The notes: generated by a model from the letters alone, not told the origin. A stretch of DNA of 64,000 nucleotides from Saccharopolyspora erythraea NRRL 2338 (GCF_000062885.1 NC_009142.1:7739584-7803583); one strand, 5' to 3'; numbered from the stretch's first letter, positions 26,848 through 37,171 are shown. Translations and numbers: made by a program.

Positions 26848-28380
26848 TCAGCCGCGGAGCACCCGCCGCGCGACCTTGCCGGTCGGGGAGTGCGGCAGCG
26901 ACTCGGCGAACTCGACCACGGCCGGGACCTTGAACTTCGCCACCCTGGCCGCGCAGTGCTCGCGCACGTCCGCCGCCGACAGCCCGGCGCCGTCGGCCTG
27001 CACGACCACCGCCTTGACCGCCTCGCCCGTGCCGCCGTCGGGCACGCCGACCACGGCGGCCTCCACCACCCCGTCGAGCTCCAGCAGCACGTGCTCGACC
27101 TCGTGCGGGTAGACGTTGAAGCCGTTGACGATGATCAGGTCGCTGGCCCGGTCGACCAGGTGCAGGTCGCCGTCGGAGTCCAGGTAGCCGACGTCGCCGG
27201 TGCGGAACCAGCCGTCGGCGTCGGGACCGTGCTCGCCGTCGGGCCAGTAGCCGCTGAACAGGTTCGGCCCGCGCACCGAGACCCGGCCGGTGTCGCCGTC
27301 GTCGTCCTCGGCCAGCGGCATTCCGTCGGAGTCGACCAGCCGCAGTTCGACACCGGGCAGCGGCCTGCCGACCGAGCCGGGTTTGGCGTGCCCGCCCGCG
27401 AGCGTCGTGGTGACCACCGGACCGGTCTCGGTGAGGCCGTAGCCCTCGAACACGTCGAGTCCGGTCGCGGCGCGCACGGCGGCGGCGACCTCGGGCCCGA
27501 GCGGGGCGGCGCCGGAGGTCAGCAGGCGCACCGTGGCCATCCCCTCGCGCAGCCGGTCGGACGGGAGACCGAGCCACGCCGCGTACATCGGCGGGACACC
27601 GACGACGGTCGTGACGCGCAGCCGGACGATCGCGTCGAGCGCCTCCTCGGCGTCGAAGCGCGGCAGCAGCACTGCGGTCGCACCGACCGAGGCGACCTGC
27701 AGCAGTCCGGGACCGAGCCCGTAGACGTGGAACAGCGGCAGCGCGAGCAGCACCCGGTCGGCGGCGTTGACCGGCATCGGGCGGAGCTTGCCGCACTGGC
27801 GGGCGTTGGCCAGCAGCGCGCGGTGGGAGAGCATCGCCGCACGCGGAGGACCGGAGGTTCCAGACGTGTAGGACAGCACCGCGAGGTCGTCGCCGCGGGT
27901 CCGCACGGACACCGGATCAGGTTTGGCACTGAGTGTCAGTTCGGGTGGCGGCAGGACCCGCGCCTCGGCCCCGTCCACGGCGTCCTGGTCGGCGATCAGG
28001 ACCCCGGCGCCGCTGTCGGCGACGATCCGCGCCAGCTCGGGACCGGGTGAGGACGTCGGCAGCGGGACCACCACGCCGCCCGCGCGCAGCACCCCGAACA
28101 GGGCCACGCAGAACGCGACGCCGGTGGGCAGGCGGATCGCCACCCGGTCGCCGGGGGCGACCCCCGCGGCGAGCAGCCTGCGCGCCTCGCCGTCGACCAC
28201 GGCGTCCAGCTCGGACCAGGTCAGTCGGCGCGCGGTCGGACCATCGATGAGCGCGGGGTACTGGGGCCCGCGGCGGGCGGCTGCCGCCACCAGGTCCGCG
28301 ATGTTGCCGGCCTCCAGCCGGCTCGCCGGCTGGAGGCCGGGACCGTCACCGTTCATGCCCGGGGACGTCTCCGCCGACAT
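26848..28380 (-). CDS. AMP-dependent acyl-CoA ligase (FadD-like)
   Basis: A 510-aa adenylate-forming enzyme. Motifs: P-loop SYTSGTSGPPRAAMLSH, FEGYGLTETGPV, GWFRTGDVGYLD and the C-terminal lysine in SPTGKVARRVL. It activates a carboxylic acid as acyl-AMP then acyl-CoA; the substrate is unknown. GGAGG lies close upstream of ATG 28380. It is divergent from the sigma-factor gene, with ~280 bases between them containing AT-richer promoter DNA. Downstream is the glutaredoxin-like gene. Confidence 0.88.
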   Translation of the reverse strand: MSAETSPGMNGDGPGLQPASRLEAGNIADLVAAAARRGPQYPALIDGPTARRLTWSELDAVVDGEARRLLAAGVAPGDRVAIRLPTGVAFCVALFGVLRAGGVVVPLPTSSPGPELARIVADSGAGVLIADQDAVDGAEARVLPPPELTLSAKPDPVSVRTRGDDLAVLSYTSGTSGPPRAAMLSHRALLANARQCGKLRPMPVNAADRVLLALPLFHVYGLGPGLLQVASVGATAVLLPRFDAEEALDAIVRLRVTTVVGVPPMYAAWLGLPSDRLREGMATVRLLTSGAAPLGPEVAAAVRAATGLDVFEGYGLTETGPVVTTTLAGGHAKPGSVGRPLPGVELRLVDSDGMPLAEDDDGDTGRVSVRGPNLFSGYWPDGEHGPDADGWFRTGDVGYLDSDGDLHLVDRASDLIIVNGFNVYPHEVEHVLLELDGVVEAAVVGVPDGGTGEAVKAVVVQADGAGLSAADVREHCAARVAKFKVPAVVEFAESLPHSPTGKVARRVLRG

Positions 28381-28661
28381 GGCGACCTCCTCGCTTCCGC
28401 GCCGAACTCGTCGGCCGCAGTCTTGCACGAGTGGCCGAAATCACCCAGCAATTCGCCTGGATCGTGCGTAACGAATGGCCCTCGGTGCCAAATTCACCTA
28501 CCTCTTGGCCTACCTACTTATGAGTAGCAACACGTATGCTGCTCCCCCAACCGCCCAACATCGACAGCAAGCCGGCCACACGGCCGCAACCGGCGACGCC
28601 TCTCGGTGCTCCACACCGAGACCGGACCGAAACGCCCCCAAGGCAGGAGGTCGGTCGAGAA

Positions 28662-29543
28662 ATGAGCAGCACGGACACGCTCGAACCCCCGGTCACCCAG
28701 ATCGCGGCCCGGCACGCCACCCGGGTCCGGCCTGCGCGCACCGCGCCCGAGACGCCGTCGCCGGAGTTCGCGGAGACGGCCGACCGGGTCACGGCGCCGG
28801 GGACCATCGCGGCACCCGCCACGACCGCGCGAACCCCGGTGCCCAGCGCGGTCGAGCCCAGACCAGCCGTCGGAACGGCGACGCTGCCCCGGACCGGCGC
28901 GCCCGCGCCCGCTACGCCGGCTGAGGCGAACGCGCCGGCCCCAGAAGCCACGCCAGGGACGTCACCCGCGGCCGAACCCGAGGGGCCCGGCGAGAACTGG
29001 GCCTACGTCGACGCCGCGCAGAAAGGCGACAGCGACGCGTTCGGCAAGCTCTACGACGAGTACTCCCAGGTCGTCTACCGCTACGTGCTGTTCAGGGTCG
29101 GCGACCACTGCCTGGCCGAGGACATCACCAGCGAGACCTTCCTGCGGGCGCTGCGCCGGATCGCCTCGGTCAGCTACCAGGGCCGCGACGTGGCGGCCTG
29201 GTTCATCACCATCGCCAAGAACCTGATCTTCGACCACATCAAGTCCAGCCGGAACCGCCTGGAGGTGCCCACCGCCGACCTGGCCGAGACGCCGTCGCAG
29301 CGCAGAACGCACCAGGTCGGGCCGGAGCACCACGTGCTCAGCGAGGTGACCAACCGCGAGCTCCTGCACAGCGTCTGCCGCCTCAACACCGACCAGCGCG
29401 AATGCATCCGGCTGCGGTTCTTCCAGGGCCTGTCGGTCACCGAGACGGCGGCCCGGATGAACCGCAACGAGGGTGCGATCAAGGCGCTCCAGCACCGCGC
29501 GATCCGGCGCCTCGCCCAGCTCCTGCCCGACGACGTGCGCTGA
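28662..29543 (+). CDS. bldN: BldN-like ECF sigma factor with long N-terminal extension
   Basis: A 293-aa sigma factor. Residues ~1-110 are Pro/Ala/Thr-rich and disordered. Region 2 follows (DAFGKLYDEYSQVVYRYVLF, EDITSETFLRALRRI, DVAAWFITIAKNLIFDHIK) and region 4 (LNTDQRECIRLRFFQGLSVT, EGAIKALQHRAIRRL). S. coelicolor BldN, encoded near rex-hemACD, is made as a pro-protein with an ~86-residue N-terminal extension and directs aerial-hypha genes. ATG 28662 follows AGGAGG by 11 bases. No anti-sigma (rsbN) gene follows; the next gene is a HAD phosphatase. Orthology rests on synteny and the extension. Confidence 0.82.
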   Translation: MSSTDTLEPPVTQIAARHATRVRPARTAPETPSPEFAETADRVTAPGTIAAPATTARTPVPSAVEPRPAVGTATLPRTGAPAPATPAEANAPAPEATPGTSPAAEPEGPGENWAYVDAAQKGDSDAFGKLYDEYSQVVYRYVLFRVGDHCLAEDITSETFLRALRRIASVSYQGRDVAAWFITIAKNLIFDHIKSSRNRLEVPTADLAETPSQRRTHQVGPEHHVLSEVTNRELLHSVCRLNTDQRECIRLRFFQGLSVTETAARMNRNEGAIKALQHRAIRRLAQLLPDDVR

Positions 29544-29691
29544 GGAGCCGGGCGAGTTGCCACAGCCACGGCATCCCGGTTGAACACAGGCTTTAAGCTA
29601 GGGCCCTGCTGTTCGGGCGTGCCGAGCCCGGATCCCAGCCCTGGGCTACCAGGACGACACGAACACCGGAGGAACCCCGGGAGGCGCGGCG

Positions 29692-30627
29692 GTGCCGACA
29701 CGTCAGGGCTCAGCCGATGGCGCGAGCCACGACGGCGAGCAGGATCTTCACGTGCCCGATCCGATGGACAGCGCCAAGGTCGCCGGTCGCGCCTCTGCCG
29801 AGGCCGCCGTCGCCGCAGCCGGGGTGCCGGACGGCTCGCTGGCCGCGCCGCCGGACCTCACCGCGGCGGCGTTCTTCGACGTCGACAACACGATGATGAT
29901 GGGCGCCTCGCTGTTCCACTTCGCCAGGGGGATGGCCGCCCGAAAGTTCCTGACCGCCTCCGACCTGGCCGGGTTCGCCTGGCAGCAGCTCAAGTTCCGC
30001 GTCGGCGGCCGGGAGAACCCGCAGGACGTCAAGGCCAGCAGGGAGCAGGCGCTGTCGTTCGTGCGCGGTCGTGCGGTGCAGGAGCTGGTCGAGCTCAGCG
30101 AGGAGATCTACGACGAGCTGATGGCCGACCGGATCTGGGCGGGCACCCGGGCGCTGGCGCAGATGCACCTCGACGCCGGGCAGCGGGTGTGGCTGGTCAC
30201 CGCCACGCCGGTGCAGCTCGCGCAGATCATCGCCCGCAGGCTCGGGCTCACCGGCGCGCTGGGCACGGTCGCAGAGAGCGAGGACGGCGTGTTCACCGGC
30301 CGGCTCGTCGGGGAGATGCTGCACGGCAGGGCCAAGGCGCACGCGGTGCGCGCGCTGGCGGCGAGCGAGGGCCTGGACCTGCGGCGCTGCACGGCCTACT
30401 CGGACTCCTCCAACGACGTTCCGATGCTGTCGGCGGTCGGCACCGCGGTCGCGGTCAACCCCGACCAGCGGTTGCGGGACATCGCACGCACCAGAGGCTG
30501 GGAGATCCGCGACTTCCGCACCGGCCGCAAGGCGGCCAAGATCGGGCTCAACTCGATCGCCGGCGCCAGCGCGGTCGCCGGGGCGATAGCGGCCGGGCTC
30601 GCCTACCGGCGCCGCGACCGCTCCTGA
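29692..30627 (+). CDS. HAD-IB family phosphatase (SerB1-like)
   Basis: A 311-aa HAD hydrolase of the phosphoserine phosphatase subgroup. Motif [10 protein letters not shown], motif II LVTATP, motif III lysine in GRAKAHAV and motif [13 protein letters not shown] are all present. A C-terminal hydrophobic stretch ([13 protein letters not shown]) may tether it to the membrane. Similar proteins (Rv0505c as I recall) lie in the same neighbourhood in mycobacteria. GTG 29692 follows GGGAGG; ATG 29764 is a weaker alternative. Substrate uncertain: phosphoserine or a lysophospholipid head group. Confidence 0.85.
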   Translation: MPTRQGSADGASHDGEQDLHVPDPMDSAKVAGRASAEAAVAAAGVPDGSLAAPPDLTAAAFFDVDNTMMMGASLFHFARGMAARKFLTASDLAGFAWQQLKFRVGGRENPQDVKASREQALSFVRGRAVQELVELSEEIYDELMADRIWAGTRALAQMHLDAGQRVWLVTATPVQLAQIIARRLGLTGALGTVAESEDGVFTGRLVGEMLHGRAKAHAVRALAASEGLDLRRCTAYSDSSNDVPMLSAVGTAVAVNPDQRLRDIARTRGWEIRDFRTGRKAAKIGLNSIAGASAVAGAIAAGLAYRRRDRS

Positions 30628-30679
30628 CGCCTGACGCCGCCGGGGCCCGTACCCGCCCAGGGCTCGGTTCAGGTGGCTC

Positions 30680-30700
30680 AGCAGCCGACAGCCGGCTGCT
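30680..30700 (+). terminator. Hairpin between convergent HAD and SMI1 genes
   Basis: 8-bp stem (30680-30687 with 30693-30700), 5-nt loop, in the gap between two convergent genes. Probably bidirectional. Confidence 0.5.
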
Positions 30701-30866
30701 AGCCGATCAGGGTGTCGCCCGCCATCGCCACGCGCATCGGTGTCCACAATGGACGTCCGGGCCGGGCGATGCATCCGCCGAGAGCAGCCGAACGGGTGCA
30801 CCGAGTTCGGCGCGTTGGCGGGATCAGTGCCACCGCGGTGACCGGTGCGGCAACCTGGTTCCCCGC

Positions 30867-31457
30867 TCAGAGGTAGTCACGCCAGAACGGGACCGTGGCT
30901 CGCGGTCGCCAGCCGTCGTCGCGCGGAGGTGGCGGCACCTCGAACTCCCGGCGCACGTAGTCGGCTAGGTCGGCGCCGTAGTAGATGCAGTCCGCGCCGT
31001 ACAGCGACAGGACGGGGTGGCCGTAGGAACCGCGGCCCGCCGGCAGGTAGCGGTGGGCGTAAACGGGGACGATGGCCGGGGCCTGCGCCACGTGCACCTT
31101 CGCCACCTCGACCGCCTCCTCCGGCTTATCGGGACGCGGCCCCCAGCTCCGCCGCCAGTGCCCGTGCCGGACGTCGCACAGCAGGAGGTCGGCGGCTTTG
31201 CCGATCTGCGCGCGCAGTTCGCCAGGGTCGCCGTTTCGCCAGTCGGGCCAGGGGCCGGACCGCTCCGACCTCGGCCGGCCCACCGGCAGCCCCACCGCGA
31301 GGAAGGCGCGGTGGTCGGCGGCGAACTCGAAGCCGTGGCGGGCCTCAACCCAGTCGAACTCGGCGTCGGTCAACCCGGGTTCGATCTCGCAGCAACCGAG
31401 TTCGGCGAGCCGGCGCGCCGCTTCCTCGCCGATGCGGGTGCCTTCGTCGTCGCTCAC
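30867..31457 (-). CDS. SMI1/KNR4 (SUKH)-like protein
   Basis: A 196-aa soluble protein. The N-terminal helical region LTDAEFDWVEARHGFEFAADHRAFL followed by a Gly-Leu-Pro turn and WPDWRNGDPGELRA is typical of SUKH/SMI1-KNR4 proteins; the C-terminal half has an Asp/Tyr-rich segment (CIYYGADLADYVRREF). In bacteria these are often immunity proteins against nuclease toxins or act in general protein contacts. No toxin gene is next to it. It lies 32 bases downstream of the ClpC-like gene on the same strand. GTG 31457 chosen; immunity role only inferred. Confidence 0.65.
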   Translation of the reverse strand: MSDDEGTRIGEEAARRLAELGCCEIEPGLTDAEFDWVEARHGFEFAADHRAFLAVGLPVGRPRSERSGPWPDWRNGDPGELRAQIGKAADLLLCDVRHGHWRRSWGPRPDKPEEAVEVAKVHVAQAPAIVPVYAHRYLPAGRGSYGHPVLSLYGADCIYYGADLADYVRREFEVPPPPRDDGWRPRATVPFWRDYL

Positions 31458-31489
31458 CCGGCCAGGCTGCCACCCGCCGCAAGGGGCGA

Positions 31490-33976
31490 TCAGCCGTCCC
31501 TGCTCGGGCGGGCCAGCGTGCAGACCAGCTCGCCGTCCTCCTCCGCCGCGAGGATCGTGTCGCCCGGTTCGACGTCGCCCTTGAGCAGAAGGTGCGAGAT
31601 GCGGTTGTCCAGCTCGGTCTGGATGGTGCGGCGCAGCGGGCGGGCGCCGAACTCCGGGTGGTGGCCCCGGTCGACGAGCCACCGCTTGGCCCCGTCGGTG
31701 ACCTCCAGGTCGACCTCCTGCGCTCGGAGGAGCCGCCTGCTGCGGTCCAGCAGCAGGTTGACGATGCCCGCCAGGTGCTCCCGCGCGAGCCCGTGGAAGA
31801 TGATGATCTCGTCGACCCGGTTCAGGAACTCGGGCTGGAAGCGGCTGTGCAGGTCCTGCATCAGCTCGTCCCGGATGGTCTCCACCGAGCCGTGGTGGGC
31901 CAGGATGCGCTTCGCGCCGATGTTGCTGGTCATGATGACCACGGTGTTGCGGAAGTCGACGGTGCGGCCCTGCGCGTCGGTCAGCCGCCCGTCGTCCAGG
32001 ACCTGCAGCAGCGCGTTGAAGACGTCCTGGTGCGCCTTCTCGATCTCGTCGAACAGCAGCACGCTGTAGGGCTGGCGCCGTACCCTCTCGGTGAGCTGCC
32101 CGGCCTCCTCGTGGCCGACGTAGCCGGGCGGGGCGCCGACGAGCCGCGACACCGTGTGGCGCTCCTGGAACTCGCTCATGTCGAAGCGCACCAACCGGTC
32201 CTCATCGCCGAAGAGGAGCCCCGCCAGCGCCTTCGCCAGCTCGGTCTTGCCGACCCCGGTGGGCCCGAGGAACAGGAACGACCCGACCGGGCGATCCGGA
32301 TCACCCATCCCGGCAAGGCTCCGCCGCACCGCCTCGGCGACCGCGGTGACCGCCTCCTCCTGCCCGACGACCCGTTCGTGCAAGGCCTCCTCGAGCTTCA
32401 GCAGCCGCTCCTTCTCGCTCTCGGTGAGCTGGGCGACCGGGATGCCGGTCCGCCGCGAGAGCACCTCGGCGATGTCGTGGCCGGTGACGTCGCTGACGCC
32501 CTCCCGCCGCTCGGAGATCCCGGCCAGCTCGCCCTCGACGACCTCGATGTGGTGCTTGAGCTGGGCGGCGCGTTCGTAGTGCTCGCCGCTGACCGCCTGG
32601 TCCTTCTCCCTGCGCAGCTTGGCGAGCTCGTCCTGGCGCTCCCGGACACCGGTGCTGCGGCGCATCGAGCGCAGCCGCACGCGGGCACCGGTCTGGTCGA
32701 CCAGGTCGATGGCCTTGTCCGGCAGGAAGCGGTCGCTGACGTAGCGGTCGGAGAGCACCGCGGCCGCGGTCAGCGCCTCGTCGGTGAACCGGACCCCGTG
32801 GTGCGCCTCGTAGGAGTCGCGCAGGCCCTCCAGGATCTGGACGGTCTCCTCGACCGACGGCTCCGGGATCATGACCGGCTGGAAGCGCCGCTCCAGCGCA
32901 CCGTCGGTCTCCACGTACCTGCGGTACTCGTCGACCGTCGTCGCGCCGATGACGTGCAGCTCGCCCCGGGCCAGCGCGGGCTTGAGGATGTTTCCCGCGT
33001 CCATGCCGCCCTCGCTGCCCCCGGCACCGACGACGGTGTGCAGCTCGTCGATGAACAGGACCACCCGTCCCTCGGCGTCGCGGACCTCGTCGATGACCTT
33101 CTTCAGCCGCTCCTCGAACTCGCCCCGGTACTTCGAGCCGGCCACCAGGCCGGTGAGGTCGAGCGCGACCACCCGCTTGCCGGCCAGCGTCTCCGGGACG
33201 TCCCCGGACGCGATGCGCTGCGCGATGCCCTCGACGATGGCGGTCTTGCCGACACCCGGCTCACCGATGAGCACCGGGTTGTTCTTGGTGCGGCGGGAGA
33301 GGATCTCGATGGTCTGCTCGATCTCCTCGCCGCGCCCGACGACGATGTCGAGCCTGCCGGACCGCGCCTGCTCGGTCAGGTCGCGGCCGTAGTCGTCGAG
33401 CGTCGGGGTGTCGCTCGGTCCGGCGGTCGCCGGGATGCCCTCCGCGCTCGCGGCTCCGTCCACGCGGTCGCGCAGCTTGTCGGTGTTGATCTCCTGGGAC
33501 CGCAGCAGCTTGACGGCTGCGGCGTCCGGGTCGTCGAGCAGCGCGCCGAGGACGTGCTCCGGACCGATGTAGGACACGCCGGCCGCGCGGGAGCGCGCGT
33601 GCGCCCGGATCAAAGCGCGTTTGGCCGAGGGCGTCAGCCCCGGGCTGGCCGAGGGCTGGCTGCTGGCGCCCGGCAGGATCTCGGCGATGCGGTCGGCCAG
33701 GTGGTCCGGTTCGGCTCCGGCGCGGATGAGCAGGCCGCGCGCGGGTTCGATCTGGGTGGCCGCCCACAGCAGGTGCTCGGTGTCGAGGTCGGAGCTGCCG
33801 TCCTGCTTGGCCCGCTCGGCGGCCGCGGAGATCAGCTCCGTGCCCGCCTCGGTGAGCAGCCTGCCGATCGGCACCCGCTGCACCGCGGGCGGCGAGGCCG
33901 TCGGCGCGATGCCGAGGAACCGGTTGAGCAGCTCGGCGAACGGGTCGTGGGAACTGAAGGAGGAGGGAACGCTCAT
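31490..33976 (-). CDS. ClpC-like Hsp100 AAA+ chaperone lacking an obvious ClpP loop
   Basis: An 828-aa double-AAA+ unfoldase. N-terminal Clp repeat domain (about 40-180), AAA-1 Walker A GEPGVGKT and [12 protein letters not shown], a short UVR-like middle segment ([17 protein letters not shown]), and AAA-2 Walker [13 protein letters not shown] with [13 protein letters not shown]. The middle segment is ClpC-like, not the long ClpB coil. Between TSNIGAKRI and RFQPEFLNR only a short linker remains where ClpC has its L/V-G-F ClpP-docking loop, so it may act without ClpP as a disaggregase. ATG 33976. Heat-shock operators were not recognised. Confidence 0.85.
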   Translation of the reverse strand: MSVPSSFSSHDPFAELLNRFLGIAPTASPPAVQRVPIGRLLTEAGTELISAAAERAKQDGSSDLDTEHLLWAATQIEPARGLLIRAGAEPDHLADRIAEILPGASSQPSASPGLTPSAKRALIRAHARSRAAGVSYIGPEHVLGALLDDPDAAAVKLLRSQEINTDKLRDRVDGAASAEGIPATAGPSDTPTLDDYGRDLTEQARSGRLDIVVGRGEEIEQTIEILSRRTKNNPVLIGEPGVGKTAIVEGIAQRIASGDVPETLAGKRVVALDLTGLVAGSKYRGEFEERLKKVIDEVRDAEGRVVLFIDELHTVVGAGGSEGGMDAGNILKPALARGELHVIGATTVDEYRRYVETDGALERRFQPVMIPEPSVEETVQILEGLRDSYEAHHGVRFTDEALTAAAVLSDRYVSDRFLPDKAIDLVDQTGARVRLRSMRRSTGVRERQDELAKLRREKDQAVSGEHYERAAQLKHHIEVVEGELAGISERREGVSDVTGHDIAEVLSRRTGIPVAQLTESEKERLLKLEEALHERVVGQEEAVTAVAEAVRRSLAGMGDPDRPVGSFLFLGPTGVGKTELAKALAGLLFGDEDRLVRFDMSEFQERHTVSRLVGAPPGYVGHEEAGQLTERVRRQPYSVLLFDEIEKAHQDVFNALLQVLDDGRLTDAQGRTVDFRNTVVIMTSNIGAKRILAHHGSVETIRDELMQDLHSRFQPEFLNRVDEIIIFHGLAREHLAGIVNLLLDRSRRLLRAQEVDLEVTDGAKRWLVDRGHHPEFGARPLRRTIQTELDNRISHLLLKGDVEPGDTILAAEEDGELVCTLARPSRDG

Positions 33977-34412
33977 CCTGCACCATCCCGAGCCTGAGTA
34001 GGTCCGGTGAGGACCGGAGGCGGAAAGCCCGGCCCCGTCCCCGGACTCGACCGGCCGCGCGCAGTCCGGCCGTCTGCCGCAACCGTGCGCTCGCACGTCG
34101 CGGACGGCAAGTGGATGCCGTCGCGGGGGATGCGCGGTGCAGCGTTCAGATCGCCGTTCCGGTGCCGGGGCCTGCCGCAGCAGGTCCCGGACACGGCGTG
34201 CGGCACGGTTCGCACGGCCCCCTTCCCCACAGGCCGACCGTGCCGAACAGCACAAATAGACCAAGGGATCACCGCGGCGGCAACTCAGGCGGCGCGGCGC
34301 TGATCGCCTTACAATCCGCGCCCGCCACGGCAACGCCGACAGCGCAGCGCTGACGGACCCGTGCGTGCGTTCCGGCGCGGGGACAGCGGCAACCGCGTCC
34401 CGGTCCGGAGGA
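33977..34412. other. 436-bp gap upstream of the ClpC-like gene
   Basis: No gene supported. The part at 34235-34330 is less GC-rich than its surroundings and is the likely promoter zone for the ClpC-like gene on the minus strand; I cannot assign firm -35/-10 boxes. Open frames on the plus strand here read atypical Arg/Thr-rich sequence. Confidence 0.5.
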
Positions 34413-35534
34413 TCAGCCCAGGAAGACGTTCCGGCGCTGCAAGAGCAGCCGGTAGAGGGTCTGCTGGATCGTCTCGCGCACCTGGTCGGACAGGCCGAAC
34501 ACCAGCATCGGGTCGTCAGCCGCACCATCCGGATAGCCGGCCGTCTCGATCGGCTCGCCGAACTCGATGTACCACTTCGACGGCAGCGGGACGGCCCCGA
34601 GCGGCCCGAGATGCGGGAAGAACGGCGTCACCGGGAAGTACGGCAGCCCGAGCAGCCTCGCCAGCGGCTTGATGTCGGCGAGCTTCGGGTAGATCTCCTC
34701 GGCGCCCACGATCGAGCAGGGCACGATCGGCACGCCGGTGCGCAGCGCCGCCGACACGAAACCGCCGCGGCCGAAGCGCTGGAGCTTGTAGCGGTCGCGG
34801 AACGGCTTGCCGATGCCCTTGAAGCCCTCCGGCCACACCCCGACCAGTTCGCCGCCGCTGAGCAGCCGCTCGGCGTCCGGGTTGCACGCGAGCGTGTGCC
34901 CGGCCTTCCTGGCCAGCGCGCCGACGACCGGCAGCCGGAACACCAGGTCGGCGCCGAGCATCCGCAGGTGGCGACCGGCCGGGTGGTGGTCGCGCAGCGC
35001 GACCGTGGTCATCATCGCGTCCCACGGCAGCGTTCCGGAGTGGTTGGCCACGACCAGCGCGCCGGAGTCGTCGGGGATGTTGTGCAGGCCCGTCGCCTCG
35101 ACCCGGAACCACTTCTCGTAGAACGGCCGCAGCGGGGGCATGAAGATCTGGTCGGTCAGCTCCTCGTCGAAGCCGAACTCGTCGACCTTGTAGTCGCCGA
35201 GCAGCCTGCGCCGGGTGAACGCCAGCGCGTCGGCCAGCGCGTCCTCCCAGTCAGGGCGGCCTCCTGCCGTGCCGGCGCCGGCGACGCCGGCGGAACCGGC
35301 CTGCCCCGCACCGTCCTCCGGCGTTCGGCCATCGACGAGGTCCGGCCCGACGTCGCGCGCCTGCCCGCCGGTGCCCGCCCGCTCGTCGGGCGCCGCGTCC
35401 GCAGGGGCCTCGGCCCGCGCGGACGAGCCCTTCGACCGGACCGAGCCGGCGCGCCCGCCGCCGGCCGGCGCGCCGGCGTCGGAGGCGGACCTCCGCTCCG
35501 ACGCGCGCAGCGGGATCACCCGTGCTTCCGCCAT
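34413..35534 (-). CDS. Lysophospholipid acyltransferase family protein (PlsC-like)
   Basis: A 373-aa protein: ~90 disordered Ala/Gly/Arg-rich residues, then an acyltransferase domain with VVANHSGTLPWDAMM (NHxxxxD catalytic block), a later VWPEGFKGIGK (EGxR-like acyl acceptor site) and VPCSIVGAEE. It would transfer an acyl chain to a glycerophosphate-type or glycolipid acceptor at the membrane inner face. Mycobacterial Rv0502 is the positional counterpart as I recall. It is downstream of the epimerase gene by 25 bases and likely co-transcribed with it. ATG 35534. Confidence 0.85.
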   Translation of the reverse strand: MAEARVIPLRASERRSASDAGAPAGGGRAGSVRSKGSSARAEAPADAAPDERAGTGGQARDVGPDLVDGRTPEDGAGQAGSAGVAGAGTAGGRPDWEDALADALAFTRRRLLGDYKVDEFGFDEELTDQIFMPPLRPFYEKWFRVEATGLHNIPDDSGALVVANHSGTLPWDAMMTTVALRDHHPAGRHLRMLGADLVFRLPVVGALARKAGHTLACNPDAERLLSGGELVGVWPEGFKGIGKPFRDRYKLQRFGRGGFVSAALRTGVPIVPCSIVGAEEIYPKLADIKPLARLLGLPYFPVTPFFPHLGPLGAVPLPSKWYIEFGEPIETAGYPDGAADDPMLVFGLSDQVRETIQQTLYRLLLQRRNVFLG

Positions 35535-35559
35535 CGCCCCTCCCTCGGGCAGTACTCGC

Positions 35560-36591
35560 TCAACGCAGTCGCGCGATCGCGTCGCCGATCCCGCGCTCGA
35601 CCGACCGCACCCGCTCCGGCGCGATCACCGGCCGCAGGTCGCGCCCGCGCACGAAGTCGTCGAAGGCCTGCTGGGTCGTCCACCGCGGGGTGAACGCGAA
35701 CCGCTCCCGCAACCTCGTCGTGTCCACGACGCGGCCGAAGTTCAGATACCGCAACTGCTCGGGCGAGAAGTCCACCAACCGGGTGCTGCGGAAGAAGCGG
35801 CTCACCGGCGACAGCGCCAGGCTGGGCACCGGCATCGCGATCCGCCCGGCCCGCCGGATCGCCTGCGAGAGCATCAGCACCCCGTCGCCCGCGACGTTGA
35901 AGACGCCGGGGGAGTCCCCCATCGTCGCCTGCTCCAGCACGGCCAGCGCGTCCTCAGAGTGCAGCAGTTGCAGCCGCGCGTCGAACCCGAACACGGTCGG
36001 CACGACCGGCAGCTCGAAGTAGCGGGTCAGCACCGCGTCGATGCGCGGGCCGATCAGGTTGGTGAAGCGCAGCGTGGTGATGCCGACGTCCGGGCGCCTG
36101 CGGCCGAAGCCGCGGACGTACCCCTCGATCTCGACAGCGTCCTTGGCGTAGCCGGAGGTCGGCAGGTCCTTCGGCTCCATGTCCTCGGTGAACACCGCGG
36201 GGTCGCGGGGGCTCGACCCGTACACGGCGCTGGTGGAGCGCACCACGACCTTGCGCACCAGCGGCGACTTCTGGCAGGCCGCCAGCAGCTGCATGGTGCC
36301 TATGACGTTCATTTCCTTCATCGTGGCCCGCCCGCCGGGACTCGAATGCGAGTTCACCGAGGCGTGCACGACGGTGTCGACCTTGGCGGTCGCGATCACC
36401 TTCGCGATCAGCGGGTTGCGGATGTCGGCGCGGACGAACTCGGTGCGGCCCATCCGGCGGAGCAGCTCGCGGCCGGGCTGGGTGGTGTCGACGCCCAGTA
36501 CGCGCTCCACGGCGGGGTTGGCGGCAAGGCGCGCGGCCAGATGTCCGCCCAGGAACCGGCTGACCCCCGTGACCAGGACGACGTTCGGCAC
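35560..36591 (-). CDS. NAD-dependent epimerase/dehydratase (extended SDR, GalE-like)
   Basis: A 343-aa extended SDR: dinucleotide motif VTGVSRFLGGHLAARL at the N-terminus, VVRSTSAVYGSS (catalytic Ser) and the Tyr-x-x-x-Lys element in TSGYAKDAVEIEG. Substrates of this group are usually nucleotide sugars; mycobacterial Rv0501 (galE2) is the positional counterpart as I recall. GTG 36591 has GGGGAGGCGCGAG just upstream. It is followed closely by the acyltransferase gene, hinting at a shared glycolipid or cell-envelope pathway; that is inference. Confidence 0.87.
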   Translation of the reverse strand: MPNVVLVTGVSRFLGGHLAARLAANPAVERVLGVDTTQPGRELLRRMGRTEFVRADIRNPLIAKVIATAKVDTVVHASVNSHSSPGGRATMKEMNVIGTMQLLAACQKSPLVRKVVVRSTSAVYGSSPRDPAVFTEDMEPKDLPTSGYAKDAVEIEGYVRGFGRRRPDVGITTLRFTNLIGPRIDAVLTRYFELPVVPTVFGFDARLQLLHSEDALAVLEQATMGDSPGVFNVAGDGVLMLSQAIRRAGRIAMPVPSLALSPVSRFFRSTRLVDFSPEQLRYLNFGRVVDTTRLRERFAFTPRWTTQQAFDDFVRGRDLRPVIAPERVRSVERGIGDAIARLR

Positions 36592-36832
36592 CTCGCGCCT
36601 CCCCGTTCCGCGTCTACGAGGAGCTGCCCGGAGCGGCGCGCTCGCGCCTCCCGGCAGCTCACGTCCTGCGGCAGTCCTACGACCCGGCTGCCGATGCTAC
36701 CGCCGCAATCCTCCACCAAACGGGTCCGCGAGGTAACGGCGCCGGGTCCACATCGCCACCATCAGGTTTCCCCCTGGACGACCGGGTCACCCGGTGGGAC
36801 GGCTCCCGGACCGGGCCGAACGGGCGGTCGAG

Positions 36833-36871
36833 AAAAACCACCGCCGCCGGCCCTGTTCGGCCGACGGCGGT
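36833..36871 (-). terminator. Intrinsic terminator after bS22 with T-run
   Basis: 12 of 13 positions pair between 36840-36852 and 36859-36871, followed on the minus strand by a run of five T. It lies 20 bases after the bS22 stop and is the most classical rho-independent terminator in the window. Confidence 0.85.
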
Positions 36872-36890
36872 TGAGGCAGGTGGCGAAGGC

Positions 36891-36992
36891 TCACTTGCCC
36901 AACTTGCGACGCTGGACGCGGGTCCTGCGGAGAAGCTTGCGGTGCTTCTTCTTGGACATGCGCTTGCGGCGCTTCTTGATGACCGAGCCCAT
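36891..36992 (-). CDS. Ribosomal protein bS22 (AURKAIP1/COX24 domain, 33 aa)
   Basis: A 33-residue, extremely basic peptide: [19 protein letters not shown], then [14 protein letters not shown]. This is the AURKAIP1/COX24 motif of the tiny actinobacterial protein seen in mycobacterial 30S ribosome structures and named bS22; Rv0500B is the positional counterpart as I recall. It has its own T-run terminator, and Lys/Arg codon use (AAG, CGC) is strongly biased as for highly expressed genes. It lies between the excisionase-like gene and the epimerase gene. Confidence 0.92.
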
Positions 36993-37171
36993 GCGGAATC
37001 CTTAGCTGTCGTCGGCGGAACTGATGTCATCACGTGCCGGCGCGGCACCGCGGGAGCAATGGCACCAGGCACGACCGACTGGCCACTTTACCCGCCCACG
37101 GGTGAGGGCCCGACGACGCGGGGTACGTCGGCCCGTCTGCGCGGGGTGCTCGGCCACTCGCGGTCGCGCGA

